Source of the DNA: Brevibacterium antiquum CNRZ 918
GTDB lineage: Bacteria; Actinomycetota; Actinomycetes; Actinomycetales; Brevibacteriaceae
Direction: 5' to 3'
Assembly: GCF_900169145.1 (NCBI RefSeq)
Contig: NZ_FXZD01000002.1
Coordinates: 372,001-436,000, forward strand
DNA length: 64,000 nucleotides
The position numbers and the translations under genes are program-made. Numbering within the stretch: the stretch's first letter is position 1; each line of letters starts with the position of its first letter. Below are positions 16,921 through 25,218 of this stretch, one piece after another. The notes beneath the pieces were generated by a model. That model made no database searches and was not told the origin of the DNA. It was given only the letters and a program-made list of their open reading frames with translations.

Positions 16921-17646
16921 ATGCGTGCAGGCGAAGTCTCCGAGGTCAGCCAGGACTACCTCAAAGCGATCTGGTCGGCCCAGGAATGGGGCGGAGAGCC
17001 GATGACCGCAACGGAGCTGGCGAACCGCTTCGGCACCACGAAGGCCAACGTCACCGAGGTGCTCAAACGACTCGACGAGCTCGGTCTCATCGTCCGGGTG
17101 CCCTACCGCCCGCCCGTTCTCACCCCTGCCGGGGAGAAGGTCGCCCTGTCCATGGTGCGTCGGCACAGGCTGCTCGAGACCTTCCTCGTCGAATCGCTGG
17201 GCTATGGCTGGGACGAGGTCCACGACGAGGCGGAGATCCTCGAACATGCGGCCTCTGACCGGCTCGTCGATCGCATCGACGCGTTCCTCGGCCGTCCTCA
17301 GGCAGATCCCCACGGTGATCCGATTCCCGATCCCGAGGGGCAGATCGAATCACACGACTCCTCGATCCTCCTCACCGAGGCGGGGCCCGGGTCCTACGAG
17401 GTCATCCGGGTCTCGGATGCCGATCCCGCAGTGCTCGCCCACCTCGCCGAGGCGGGGGTCGTCCCGGGTGCCCGGATAGACGTCTTCGATGGGGAAGGCA
17501 GTGGGCCGGTACGGGCTGCGGTCGGGGCCGAACCGAACGACATGTGTTGGACCGCAGCGGAGCAGACCGAAGCGGGCCATACCGAGGCGAAGCAGGTTGA
17601 GGTGGAGCGCACGGTCGCCTCGGCGGTGTATCTGACGAGGGCCTGA
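16921..17646 (+). CDS. mntR: DtxR/MntR-family manganese-dependent regulator
   Basis: A 241-residue protein with three domains. The winged helix (residues ~1-60) reads QDYLKAIWSAQEWGGEPMT, then TELANRFGTTKANVTEVLKRL. The dimerisation/metal domain shows 'MVRRHRLLETFLVE.LGYGWDEVHDEAE.LEH', containing the His, Glu and Cys-free ligand set of MntR-like proteins. The C-terminal FeoA/SH3-like domain (~140-241) carries an unusual Glu/Thr-rich insertion (TAAEQTEAGHTEAKQVEVE). When loaded with Mn2+ such proteins repress importer genes. The two matched operators at mntH and mntA, 5.6-9.5 kb away, are its most likely targets. The start ATG 16921 has no Shine-Dalgarno. A possible -10 (TACTCT, 16909-16914) with TTGGCG 16 bases further upstream would give a leaderless mRNA. 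Confidence 0.9.
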   Translation: MRAGEVSEVSQDYLKAIWSAQEWGGEPMTATELANRFGTTKANVTEVLKRLDELGLIVRVPYRPPVLTPAGEKVALSMVRRHRLLETFLVESLGYGWDEVHDEAEILEHAASDRLVDRIDAFLGRPQADPHGDPIPDPEGQIESHDSSILLTEAGPGSYEVIRVSDADPAVLAHLAEAGVVPGARIDVFDGEGSGPVRAAVGAEPNDMCWTAAEQTEAGHTEAKQVEVERTVASAVYLTRA

Positions 17647-17691
17647 CGCCCCAGCCCTGCCCTGATGACCCTGAGGACGAGATCAGGCTGG

Positions 17692-18114
17692 TCAGCGCGA
17701 TTTCGCAAATAGGAGCACCAGCTCGGCCGCCGTTCCCGGGGCACATCCGTCATTGAGCACAAGGCGAGGCCACTCGTGCCACAGTTCGGGCTCGAAGGGT
17801 GTGCCTGGAACGTAGTTGCGGTAGGCGATTCTGCGATGGTGAGGATGCGATGTGAACGAGACCGGGTCGATTGATCGCAGAACCTGGAAGAGCGAGCGGT
17901 ATAGGACAGGAGTGAAGCCGCAGGCGCGGGCCTGATCGGCTGTTCTCGCCCAGTCCGGTCCGGCGACCGGGGTGCCGCGTGTCACGGCCTCCGACATCTG
18001 TGCCTTGATGCTGGCTCGCAGAGGTTGGGGAGAATGGTGGAGGAGAGCTCGGGCCCATTGGAGGGATTCCTCCGGGGAGAATCCTGGCCAGTTCTCGTTA
18101 GTGTCAAGTGACAT
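17692..18114 (-). CDS. Hypothetical protein
   Basis: A ~140-residue soluble protein if started at ATG 18114 (MSLDTNENWPGFSPEESLQ). It contains 'HHSPQPLRASIKAQMSEAVTRGTPVAGPDWARTADQARA', 'FTPVLYRSLFQVLRSIDP' and a tryptophan-rich C-terminal stretch (PELWHEWPRLVLNDG). No family or motif was recognised and no signal peptide or membrane segment is evident. The coding pattern is consistent with a real gene, but no good ribosome site precedes the start. It converges on mntR with a 45-base gap holding a weak stem (CCTGAT/ATCAGG, 17661-17687). Confidence 0.5.
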   Translation of the reverse strand: MSLDTNENWPGFSPEESLQWARALLHHSPQPLRASIKAQMSEAVTRGTPVAGPDWARTADQARACGFTPVLYRSLFQVLRSIDPVSFTSHPHHRRIAYRNYVPGTPFEPELWHEWPRLVLNDGCAPGTAAELVLLFAKSR

Positions 18115-18160
18115 GACGGCACCCGTTTCTCGGGCGCATCGCGCCCGGATCGAATCTTGC

Positions 18161-18178
18161 CAGCACCACGTGGTGCTG
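18161..18178. promoter_or_regulatory. Perfect 18-bp palindrome upstream of the hypothetical gene
   Basis: CAGCACCAC/GTGGTGCTG lies ~50 bases upstream of the gene ending at 18114. It may be an operator; a loop-free palindrome is a poor terminator. The rest of 18115-18357 shows no gene. Confidence 0.4.
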
Positions 18179-18357
18179 ACCCGTTCTTTCCCTGGGGCAC
18201 CCGGTCGATGACGGGTTGCCGCGTGGCCGGCCAGGTACCGATAGCCACGACTCGTGAACGTGTGAATGATCCTATCCGACCGCACTGACACAGGGGATCT
18301 GCTTGGCGGCTGTCAGGGATGCCTCGGGCTGTTGGGCCCAAGGCTGAACAGTGCACT

Positions 18358-18391
18358 GGATGCGATCGCTGAGTGCTCAACGATCGCATCC
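18358..18391. terminator. Terminator hairpin of the TM2-protein gene
   Basis: GGATGCGATCG and CGATCGCATCC (11 of 11 paired) enclose a 12-base loop, 15 bases beyond the stop at 18406 on the minus strand. No U-tract follows, as with other hairpins here. Confidence 0.65.
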
Positions 18392-18405
18392 AAGTCAGTG
18401 ATCGC

Positions 18406-19530
18406 CTATTTGGTGATCAGGCTCCATTCGCCGTCCGCGTTGACGGTGATTAGCGACGGGCCTTCGGACAGTGGAACGGTTCCTTCATACGTTCCGATCT
18501 CATTGATGAGCAGGCCCATCGAGAAGGAGTCGGCATCTTCCTGGACGACGAAGTTGGAATCACCGGCGTGAGTAGCTCTCAGTTGAGCAGCTGTGCCTGC
18601 ATAGAGGAACGCGTTGTCCCCTGTGCCTGCCGACTCGAGCTCAGGTGCGGCAGAGATGGGAGCGATATCAATGGTCCAATCCCCGTCCGAAGTCACCTGC
18701 AGCGTTGAGGCCTCGCTGAAGGCGTTGATGCCGAATGCCGTTGCTCCTTCATACGAGCCGATCTCGTTGACCAAAAGGTCCCCAGTCGACTGATTGGATT
18801 CGTCGAGGACATCGATGACGAAGTTGCCACTGCCAGTGTTGTTTGCAATGACGAGTCCAGCGCTCGCCTCGGCTGGAATCGAGATGATCGAATCGCCGGA
18901 ACCACTCTCGTTGATCTCCTCGAACGTTCCGTACTTGTCGTCGGCCCACGAAGCGGCGTCGACGCTCTCCTCCATAGGCTCAGGTGCTGACTCTTCAGCC
19001 ACAGCTTCCTCAACTGCAGGCTCTTCCTCTGGTGGAGCATCGTTGGCCGGCTGTTCCTCTGCGACTGGTGGAGTGCTGACATCTGCACCGTTGCTGCCGG
19101 CGATGCTTCCTCCGATGATCCCTACTACGAGGAAACCCGCGGTCACGGCGAACGCCATGGTCCGATGCTGTCTGTATCCCGATAGCGGACGTCGGGTCTT
19201 GTCCGTGGTTTTGCCCGCCAGTACAACGACGACATCGACGAGCCACCAGATTCCGAAGCCCGCCAGTGTGATGAGCTTAAGGATGCCCGTGCCAACCTTT
19301 CCAAGATAGAACCGGTCAACCCCGAAGAAACCGAAGAACCACGCAAACAGCCAAGTCAGGACGAAACTCTTCTCCGATTCCTGATCAGATTTGGGCGGGT
19401 ACGTTCCGACGTGCTGCATTCCTGGCGGCATCGGCTGGTGCTGCACATGCGGCGCAGGCGTCGAACGAGACTGTCGGTGGCCGGTTGAGTCAGTGGGGCT
19501 GCTCCCCGGCTCCTGCTGATCGTGTCTCAT
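18406..19530 (-). CDS. TM2-domain protein with a duplicated C-terminal extracellular module
   Basis: A 374-residue protein starting at ATG 19530, with AGGAGG ideally spaced. Residues ~1-55 are Pro/His/Gln-rich. A TM2 domain follows ([21 protein letters not shown], then [23 protein letters not shown]). After it come a third membrane helix ([20 protein letters not shown]), an acidic Glu/Pro stalk, and two related ~80-residue beta-rich repeats, each with 'GSGNF/GDSNFvv......[12 protein letters not shown]......s.l.v..dGeWti'. The repeats should lie outside the membrane. TM2 proteins are widespread but poorly understood. It is next to another single-pass protein at 19623-20171. Confidence 0.7.
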   Translation of the reverse strand: MRHDQQEPGSSPTDSTGHRQSRSTPAPHVQHQPMPPGMQHVGTYPPKSDQESEKSFVLTWLFAWFFGFFGVDRFYLGKVGTGILKLITLAGFGIWWLVDVVVVLAGKTTDKTRRPLSGYRQHRTMAFAVTAGFLVVGIIGGSIAGSNGADVSTPPVAEEQPANDAPPEEEPAVEEAVAEESAPEPMEESVDAASWADDKYGTFEEINESGSGDSIISIPAEASAGLVIANNTGSGNFVIDVLDESNQSTGDLLVNEIGSYEGATAFGINAFSEASTLQVTSDGDWTIDIAPISAAPELESAGTGDNAFLYAGTAAQLRATHAGDSNFVVQEDADSFSMGLLINEIGTYEGTVPLSEGPSLITVNADGEWSLITK

Positions 19531-19622
19531 GTTTCCTCCTAGTTGGTGAGTGGATGGTGTAGAACCGTACTCATACACCTGCGTGACATGCCGCTGGTCT
19601 GCTCGCGTGTGTTTCTGTAGGC

Positions 19623-20171
19623 CTACGACTCAGGAACGTATTCGAAGATCGCTCCGAGTCCGTCATCGGGGTGGTAGTTCCAAGAAACGGTGAATGAGTC
19701 CCAATCCGCAGTCTGTGTCCCATCGAGCGCACGAGTCTGTCCCATTCGTGAACTCACGGAGTCAGGCATTCCCAGGGCGTCGCCGAGGCAGTGCACGTCG
19801 GTGATATCCGGGCCGAAGTATTTGCCGGCCCCACTGACGTCGATACTCATCTTGTCGGCGCTGAGAGTGGCACCGTCGACTGAATCGAGTGTGCAGGTTT
19901 CGTATGCGTCCGCGATCAGGCCCGCCTTCGCCGCGTGATCGTTAGCGGCGGCAAGTGAGTTGACGCCGACGACTCCTCCGACGAGACCCACTCCGAGCAG
20001 GAAGCCAATTGCAATGCCTCCGAGCCCGAACCAAATGTGCTTCCGGGCTCGAGGTGGAGTCACCGGCGACGGAGAGAGCGAAGTGTTGTGGAACTGCTCG
20101 GGTTCATGGCCGCCCGGCTGATGCGGCCCACTCTGGTGATACGGATGAGGTGCTGGATCTGAGTTCATCAT
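19623..20171 (-). CDS. Single-pass membrane protein of unknown function
   Basis: A 182-residue protein. A His/Pro-rich cytosolic N-region ([23 protein letters not shown]) and one membrane helix (~47-70, [21 protein letters not shown]) precede an exported ~110-residue domain. That domain has two cysteines ([10 protein letters not shown] and DVHCLGDAL) that could form a disulfide. Layout and composition resemble its neighbour at 18406-19530, so the two may act together. No family was recognised. Two adjacent ATG codons (20171, 20168) are possible starts. Confidence 0.6.
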   Translation of the reverse strand: MMNSDPAPHPYHQSGPHQPGGHEPEQFHNTSLSPSPVTPPRARKHIWFGLGGIAIGFLLGVGLVGGVVGVNSLAAANDHAAKAGLIADAYETCTLDSVDGATLSADKMSIDVSGAGKYFGPDITDVHCLGDALGMPDSVSSRMGQTRALDGTQTADWDSFTVSWNYHPDDGLGAIFEYVPES

Positions 20172-20265
20172 GACCGTTCTGCTGAGTCGGAGAGTGAAAG
20201 GACGAACGCTCGCCGTTCGCTACTGACCCAGTTCAATTCAGATCGAAGGAGTTACGCAACGGAAA

Positions 20266-20289
20266 CACTGTTAAGTGGGCTTAACAGTG
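20266..20289. promoter_or_regulatory. Hairpin/operator upstream of the restriction-modification operon
   Basis: CACTGTTAAG-TGGG-CTTAACAGTG is a perfect 10-base inverted repeat 76 bases before the first gene of the defence operon. It lies within the divergent gap to the membrane protein at 20171. An AT-rich stretch with TATGAT (20320-20325) follows. A terminator is unlikely because no gene ends here; an operator for the HTH protein encoded just downstream is the better guess. Confidence 0.5.
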
Positions 20290-20364
20290 AAGCGAGATAG
20301 ATATGTCTAGGGGCCTGTCTATGATTGAGCTATCGATGGATGCACAATCTGGAGGGGAGGCGCA

Positions 20365-22305
20365 ATGGGCGAAACATTGATGACGATGCAAGATATTGCT
20401 GATTTGGCAGGAGTCACCCGACCGGCCGTTTCTCAGTGGCGCAGGCGGACCAAGGTCAGAGGCCGCGATGTTCCCTTTCCTCAGCCTTCGTACGACCCGG
20501 GCGGTCGAGAGCTCTTCGAGACCCGAGAAGTCGTCGACTGGCTGCGCAGCACTGGTCGCGGCAATAACGCAGAATTCGCCGAGGACGCGCCTGCTGCAGG
20601 AATCCCCGCTGGAGTGACTTTCGACCAGTCTCTGATTCTTCTGTGCCTCAGGGACAACTCGGAAGACGACCTGAGCAATCTGGACGAATCGACATTAGTT
20701 GAGATTGCGATGTCCATTGATCCTGCCGACGGCGTAGTGCTGAGCGAAGCGATTGATGGGAACTTTCCCGCCGCTGCTCTGGAGTTCGTCGACGACCTCT
20801 ATTCGGCTTCGTATGGTGCACCAGACGCTCTCGATCGATTGGAATCGGGGCAGTTGGGGAGAAATCAGGAACGCCGGGGATTCAGTGGCGAATTGGTTGA
20901 CATCGTCGCCGCCGTCGTCGATGGAATGGTCGCTCATGCCGACCTCTCAACCGGTGGAGTCGAACCGCCCGGTGCTGGAAGGTTCGTCCTCGCATGTGAG
21001 GACCTCGATCTTCTTGCCATTGCGCAAAACTTGGCTGGTTTGGACTCGCATGGCAGAACCGATTCCTCTCAGCTGCGTGACTTGCGCCGACGAGCGCTCC
21101 TACGAGGATGGCTCGCTCTCGATGTCGATCAGCCGAAGGTGACTGTGACTTCCGTCCATGGATGGGAACGCACCGCGGCTCTTGAACAACTCGATCACGT
21201 AGTTCTTGATCTGGAACCCTTCGAATATGCGATCATTGCCGGTTCGGCTGATCTGCTGTGCGACCGGCTCGAAGGCACTGCTGAACGTCATCGATCGGAG
21301 TCACTGCGCGGAAGCAGGTCCGCCAATCATGGCCCGTTGGTGGGAGCCCTTCGACTGCCCCGGGGGCTGTGGAAGCATGCTCCACGGCAGAATAGCGGAC
21401 TGTGGATCCTCAAGGGGCAGGCCGGTATTGCTCGTCCCTGGGTAGCCGATCTGACCGAGACAGAGATCGACTCGGGCGAGCTTGCTGCTGATATCGCAGG
21501 TGTGCTCGCAACAAGTTCTGCACCGAACGAGTTGCCTGCCCGCGCCTTTCGCTATGTCAGAGCCCGTGACATTCGGTCGATCCTCAGAGGCGAAGCAGTC
21601 GTGCCTCCTGGTACTCGGGCAGTGAGCTTCGCATCCGATCGATATGACTTCATCAATGATGTGCGTGCGGCCTCGATCGAAACTGCCGAAGCGACCGACC
21701 TCTTCGACATCTATGTCAACGATCGCCCCGCCTCGGTGGTGGTGGGATCGACGTCGCTGGGAGCAATGATCGAAAGCGGTACGATCACTCGACACAGCGG
21801 GAGCCGAATCGACGGCGCGTGGGCCGAGGCCTCCGGCACGGTACCCGTCGTCGATGCCCGAAAGAGCGGCGAAGTTTTCCGGGTCGACGCGTTCGTCGCC
21901 GAGAACTCATTTCGCCGCAGCATAAGGACCCTGCCGGGAGACGTCGTCTGCTGTTCGAACCCGCCGACGGCGTGGGTTGATGGCCGCGGAGGTTCACTTG
22001 TGTTCACTCCGAACAAGATCCTCAGGCTTGGCGACGATGCTCGTATCGGTCCACACACCTTGGCCGCAGTCATCAACGATGCGAGGTTCAAGGAGTATGC
22101 GAATTGGCAGGTTCCGAGCGTCCCGGTCGACCAGGTGGAGGCGGTAGAAGACGCAATGCGGAGATTGAGCGAGTATCGACAACAATTGCAGATGAAGGAA
22201 CGTGCCGCGATGAAGTTGGGACATGCGCTCTTGAGTGGTGTCGCATCCGGGACGATGGAACTGATGGAGAGCAGCCTTGAGCCGCAGACATCACATGGAA
22301 GGTGA
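20365..22305 (+). CDS. HTH protein with a degenerate (pseudo) N6-adenine methylase domain, first gene of a type I RM operon
   Basis: A 646-residue protein. Residues ~6-65 form a helix-turn-helix (MTMQDIADLAGVTRPAVSQW) with a wing (RELFETREVVDWLRS), as found at the N-terminus of actinobacterial HTH-fused type I methylases. The middle follows the methylase layout but lacks catalytic motifs. FVLACEDLDLLAI stands where the SAM motif DPACGSG is expected, and DHVVLDLEPFEY where NPPF/Y is expected. The later framework motif is kept (LVGALRLPRGLWKHAPRQN, then LWIL). The C-terminal ~200 residues resemble a specificity-like domain ending in a coiled helix (QVEAVEDAMRRLSEYRQQLQMKERAAMKL). It starts at ATG 20365 after GGAGGGGAGG and ends one base before hsdM. 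A DNA-binding or regulatory partner of the RM complex is inferred. Confidence 0.62.
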   Translation: MGETLMTMQDIADLAGVTRPAVSQWRRRTKVRGRDVPFPQPSYDPGGRELFETREVVDWLRSTGRGNNAEFAEDAPAAGIPAGVTFDQSLILLCLRDNSEDDLSNLDESTLVEIAMSIDPADGVVLSEAIDGNFPAAALEFVDDLYSASYGAPDALDRLESGQLGRNQERRGFSGELVDIVAAVVDGMVAHADLSTGGVEPPGAGRFVLACEDLDLLAIAQNLAGLDSHGRTDSSQLRDLRRRALLRGWLALDVDQPKVTVTSVHGWERTAALEQLDHVVLDLEPFEYAIIAGSADLLCDRLEGTAERHRSESLRGSRSANHGPLVGALRLPRGLWKHAPRQNSGLWILKGQAGIARPWVADLTETEIDSGELAADIAGVLATSSAPNELPARAFRYVRARDIRSILRGEAVVPPGTRAVSFASDRYDFINDVRAASIETAEATDLFDIYVNDRPASVVVGSTSLGAMIESGTITRHSGSRIDGAWAEASGTVPVVDARKSGEVFRVDAFVAENSFRRSIRTLPGDVVCCSNPPTAWVDGRGGSLVFTPNKILRLGDDARIGPHTLAAVINDARFKEYANWQVPSVPVDQVEAVEDAMRRLSEYRQQLQMKERAAMKLGHALLSGVASGTMELMESSLEPQTSHGR

Positions 22306-22306
22306 A

Positions 22307-23905
22307 ATGGCAACGAAGAAGACCGCCGTCGCTGAGCCGACGACGATGAACGAACTCAAAGCGACCCTGTGGAAGGCGGCAGACCGGCTGAGAGGCTCGC
22401 TGAGTGCCAATCAGTACAAAGACGTGATCCTCGGACTCGTCTTCCTCAAATACGTCTCGGACGCCTTCGAAGAAGAGCAGTCCATCCTTCGCGCCGAGTA
22501 TGAGGCCCAGGGGATTGAAGAGGAGGACATTGCCGAGCTTCTGCTCGACACCGACACCTACGTCGGTGAAGGCATCTTCCTCGTCTCCGAAGCCGCACGG
22601 TGGACCTTTCTGGCCGAGAATGCCAAGGGCCGGGCCCCGTCGGGAGCCGAGGCCGGAAGAACCATCGGTGCACTGATCGATGAGGCGATGGACCAGCTGA
22701 TGAGGGACAATCCGTCTCTCAGGGGAACCCTGCCGCGACTGTACAACAAGGACAATATCGACCAGCGTCGGTTGGGTGAGCTCGTCGACCTGTTCAGCAG
22801 CACGCGCTTCTCCCGACAGGGCGAGCACAAGGCTCGCGATCTCATGGGTGAGGTGTACGAGTACTTCCTCGGCGAGTTCGCGCGGGCGGAGGGTAAGCGC
22901 GGTGGAGAGTTCTTCACCCCGCGACCGGTGGTGCGCACGATGGTCGAGATCCTCGAACCCTACAGCGGTCGAGTCTATGACCCGTGCTGTGGCTCGGGCG
23001 GCATGTTCGTCCAGTCCGAGAAGTTCATCGAGGACAACAACGGCGATCCGCGCGAGATCGCCGTCTATGGGCAGGAATCCATCGAGGAGACCTGGCGGAT
23101 GGCAAAGATGAACCTCGCGATCAACGGGATCGAGGTCCAGGGCCTCGGAGAGAAGTGGGGCGATACCTTCGCCCGCGATATCCACGCGGACACGCAGATG
23201 GACTACGTCCTCGCGAATCCTCCGTTCAACCTCAAGGTCTGGGCGCGCAGCGAGGAGGATCCCCGGTGGACTTTCGGCGTGCCGCCGGAGAAGAACGCGA
23301 ACTATGCGTGGATTCAGCACATCCTGTCCAAGCTCAATGATTCGGGCAAGGCCGGCGTGGTCATGGCGAATGGGTCGATGTCGTCGAACACCGGTGGCGA
23401 GGGCGACATTCGCGCCCAGATTGTCGAGGCGGATCTGGTGTCGTGCATGCTGGCACTGCCGACCCAGTTGTTCCGGTCGACGGGTATTCCGGTGTGTGTC
23501 TGGTTCTTCGCGAAGAAGAAGGGGGCCCGAGCCGGCGAAGTGCTGTTCATCGATGCCCGCGACATGGGGCACATGATTTCCCGGGCTGAGCGGTCTTTGT
23601 CCAATGAAGACATCGAAAAGATCGCCGGTACCTTCCACGCGTGGATTGATTCTCCTTCCGCCGAGGCGGCCGGGCGTGAGTACGAAGACGTTCCCGGATT
23701 CTGCCGCACAGTGCCGTTGGCCGAGATCAAAGAGGCCGGATACGCACTGACGCCTGGGCGGTATGTCGGTGCTGTTCCGGTGGCCGAAGACCTCGAACCG
23801 ATCGATGAGAAGATCGCGCGGCTCAAAGGCGAATTGTTCGAGGCTTTCGACGAATCGGCCCGGCTGGAGAAGGTCGTCCGCGAGCAGTTGGAGCGTCTGG
23901 GATGA
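22307..23905 (+). CDS. hsdM: Type I restriction-modification methylase subunit HsdM
   Basis: A 532-residue N6-adenine methyltransferase. It has an N-terminal helical HsdM domain (ELKATLWKAADRLRGSLSA, then YKDVILGLVFLKYVSDAFEE), SAM motif I DPCCGSGG at ~225-232 and catalytic NPPF at ~304-307. Then come 'YAWIQHILSKLNDSGKAGVVMANGSMSS' and the conserved 'FRSTGIPVCVWFF'. All catalytic residues are intact. The start is ATG 22307, with GGAAGG upstream and one base after the previous stop, so the genes are coupled. It methylates the host recognition site together with HsdS. Confidence 0.95.
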   Translation: MATKKTAVAEPTTMNELKATLWKAADRLRGSLSANQYKDVILGLVFLKYVSDAFEEEQSILRAEYEAQGIEEEDIAELLLDTDTYVGEGIFLVSEAARWTFLAENAKGRAPSGAEAGRTIGALIDEAMDQLMRDNPSLRGTLPRLYNKDNIDQRRLGELVDLFSSTRFSRQGEHKARDLMGEVYEYFLGEFARAEGKRGGEFFTPRPVVRTMVEILEPYSGRVYDPCCGSGGMFVQSEKFIEDNNGDPREIAVYGQESIEETWRMAKMNLAINGIEVQGLGEKWGDTFARDIHADTQMDYVLANPPFNLKVWARSEEDPRWTFGVPPEKNANYAWIQHILSKLNDSGKAGVVMANGSMSSNTGGEGDIRAQIVEADLVSCMLALPTQLFRSTGIPVCVWFFAKKKGARAGEVLFIDARDMGHMISRAERSLSNEDIEKIAGTFHAWIDSPSAEAAGREYEDVPGFCRTVPLAEIKEAGYALTPGRYVGAVPVAEDLEPIDEKIARLKGELFEAFDESARLEKVVREQLERLG

Positions 23906-25068
23906 GCGAAATGTCAGATCTCTTGTTTAGGGACATCGGTGAGCTGTTCGACGGGCCTCATGCAACCCCGAAGCGCATCGACGAAGGACCTTATTTTCTG
24001 AATATCTCTAGTCTCGATGCCGGAAGACTCGACCTGAGCCAATCCGATCATGTATCCGACGAAGAGTTTAAGAAATGGACCAGACGTGTTACCCCGCAAG
24101 AAGACGATTTGTTGTTTTCATATGAGACGCGCCTAGGCGAAGCTGCATTGATGCCGGGCGGCGTTGCTGCGTGCCTCGGTCGGCGAATGGCCCTATTGCG
24201 TCCTGATCGCGAAAGGATCGTTCCTCGGTTCTTACTCTACTATTATCTCAGTCCGCATTTTCAAGATCTGATTCAGCAGCGACAGATTCAAGGTGCGACA
24301 GTGCCAAGGATCGGGCTTGCAACGATGGGCGAATGGCCAATTTCAATCCCGAGCCTAGAAAACCAGCGCGCGATATCTGATGTCCTCGGCGCCCTCGACG
24401 ACAAAATCGCCGCCAATGAACGTGTATCTTCCACGTTGGATAATCTTATTCGCTTCGAATACTTGTCTCTGAAGGGCGAACCTGTGCCTCTTGGAGGCTT
24501 GGCCAAGAACGTCCGTGACCAGGTTAAGCCCGAGGTTGTGGACGGTGAGGCAATCTATCTTGGACTTGAACACCTCCCGCGCGAGCATTTTTGGGTGACA
24601 GGCCACGGGAACACAAGCGAAATAACGAGCGCCAAGTCCAGGTTCGAAGAAGGCGATGTGCTCTTTGGGAAGCTGCGCCCTTACTTTCATAAGGTTGTTT
24701 CGGCTCCGTTCGGTGGTGTGTGCTCGACTGACGTTTTGGTGATCCGGGCAATGGAATCGGATCTGGCTGGTTTGATTCTTGCCGCGGTTGGAAGTAAAGA
24801 AACTGTGGCGGCGGCAGTATCTTCTTCAGAAGGCACGAGGATGCCTCGAACGAGTTGGAAAGATTTGTCAGATACTAGCATCCGCTGGCCCGGCCGCAGT
24901 GTGGCCGAAAGCTTCAGCCATGAAGTGCAGCGGCGGGCAGATTTGGCAGCCAAGCTGGGGGCAGAGTCCCGAGCTCTCGCCCGCGCCCGCGACGAGCTGC
25001 TCCCGCTCTTGATGTCCGGCAAGATCACAGTGAAGGACGCGGAGAAAGTGGTGAGCGACGTGGTCTGA
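23902..25068 (+). CDS. hsdS: Type I restriction-modification specificity subunit HsdS
   Basis: A 388-residue protein with two target-recognition domains separated by the central helical spacer (PSLENQRAISDVLGALDDKIAANERVSS). A second helix at the end (LGAESRALARARDELLPLLMSGKITV) mirrors it. TRD1 begins 'LFRDIGELFDGPHATPKRIDEGPYFLNISSL' and TRD2 'PVPLGGLAKNVRDQV'. It overlaps hsdM by ATGA. Both recognition domains are visibly AT-richer than hsdM and hsdR, as expected for the horizontally shuffled part of such systems. The target sequence cannot be read from the protein. Confidence 0.93.
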   Translation: MSEMSDLLFRDIGELFDGPHATPKRIDEGPYFLNISSLDAGRLDLSQSDHVSDEEFKKWTRRVTPQEDDLLFSYETRLGEAALMPGGVAACLGRRMALLRPDRERIVPRFLLYYYLSPHFQDLIQQRQIQGATVPRIGLATMGEWPISIPSLENQRAISDVLGALDDKIAANERVSSTLDNLIRFEYLSLKGEPVPLGGLAKNVRDQVKPEVVDGEAIYLGLEHLPREHFWVTGHGNTSEITSAKSRFEEGDVLFGKLRPYFHKVVSAPFGGVCSTDVLVIRAMESDLAGLILAAVGSKETVAAAVSSSEGTRMPRTSWKDLSDTSIRWPGRSVAESFSHEVQRRADLAAKLGAESRALARARDELLPLLMSGKITVKDAEKVVSDVV

Positions 25069-25128
25069 GTCTTGAGGTGGAGATCCGTAGCTCACCCTTG
25101 AGAGCGGAGTTCATCTACGCCTTTTCAT

Positions 25129-25175
25129 CTACTTGGACAACTGGGGTGAGTAGCTTGTCCCAGTTGTCTAAGTAG
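25129..25175. promoter_or_regulatory. Inverted repeat between hsdS and the AlbA/ATPase gene
   Basis: The arms CTACTTGGACAACTGGG (25129-25145) and CCCAGTTGTCTAAGTAG (25159-25175) pair at 16 of 17 positions around a 13-base loop. A further CCAAGTAG half-site follows at 25191. It lies in the only real gap of the operon and may be an internal promoter/operator, or an attenuator after hsdS. GATACA/TACAGT near 25178-25185 could be the -10. Confidence 0.5.
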
Positions 25176-25218
25176 CTGATACAGTAACGGCCAAGTAGGT
25201 TGAACGAGGAGCGGATTC

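Noticed and set aside
22088-23638. A 516-codon open frame on the minus strand opposite hsdM
   Set aside because: It has no recognisable motifs or ribosome site and exactly mirrors a strongly supported gene; long antisense frames are common in high-GC DNA.
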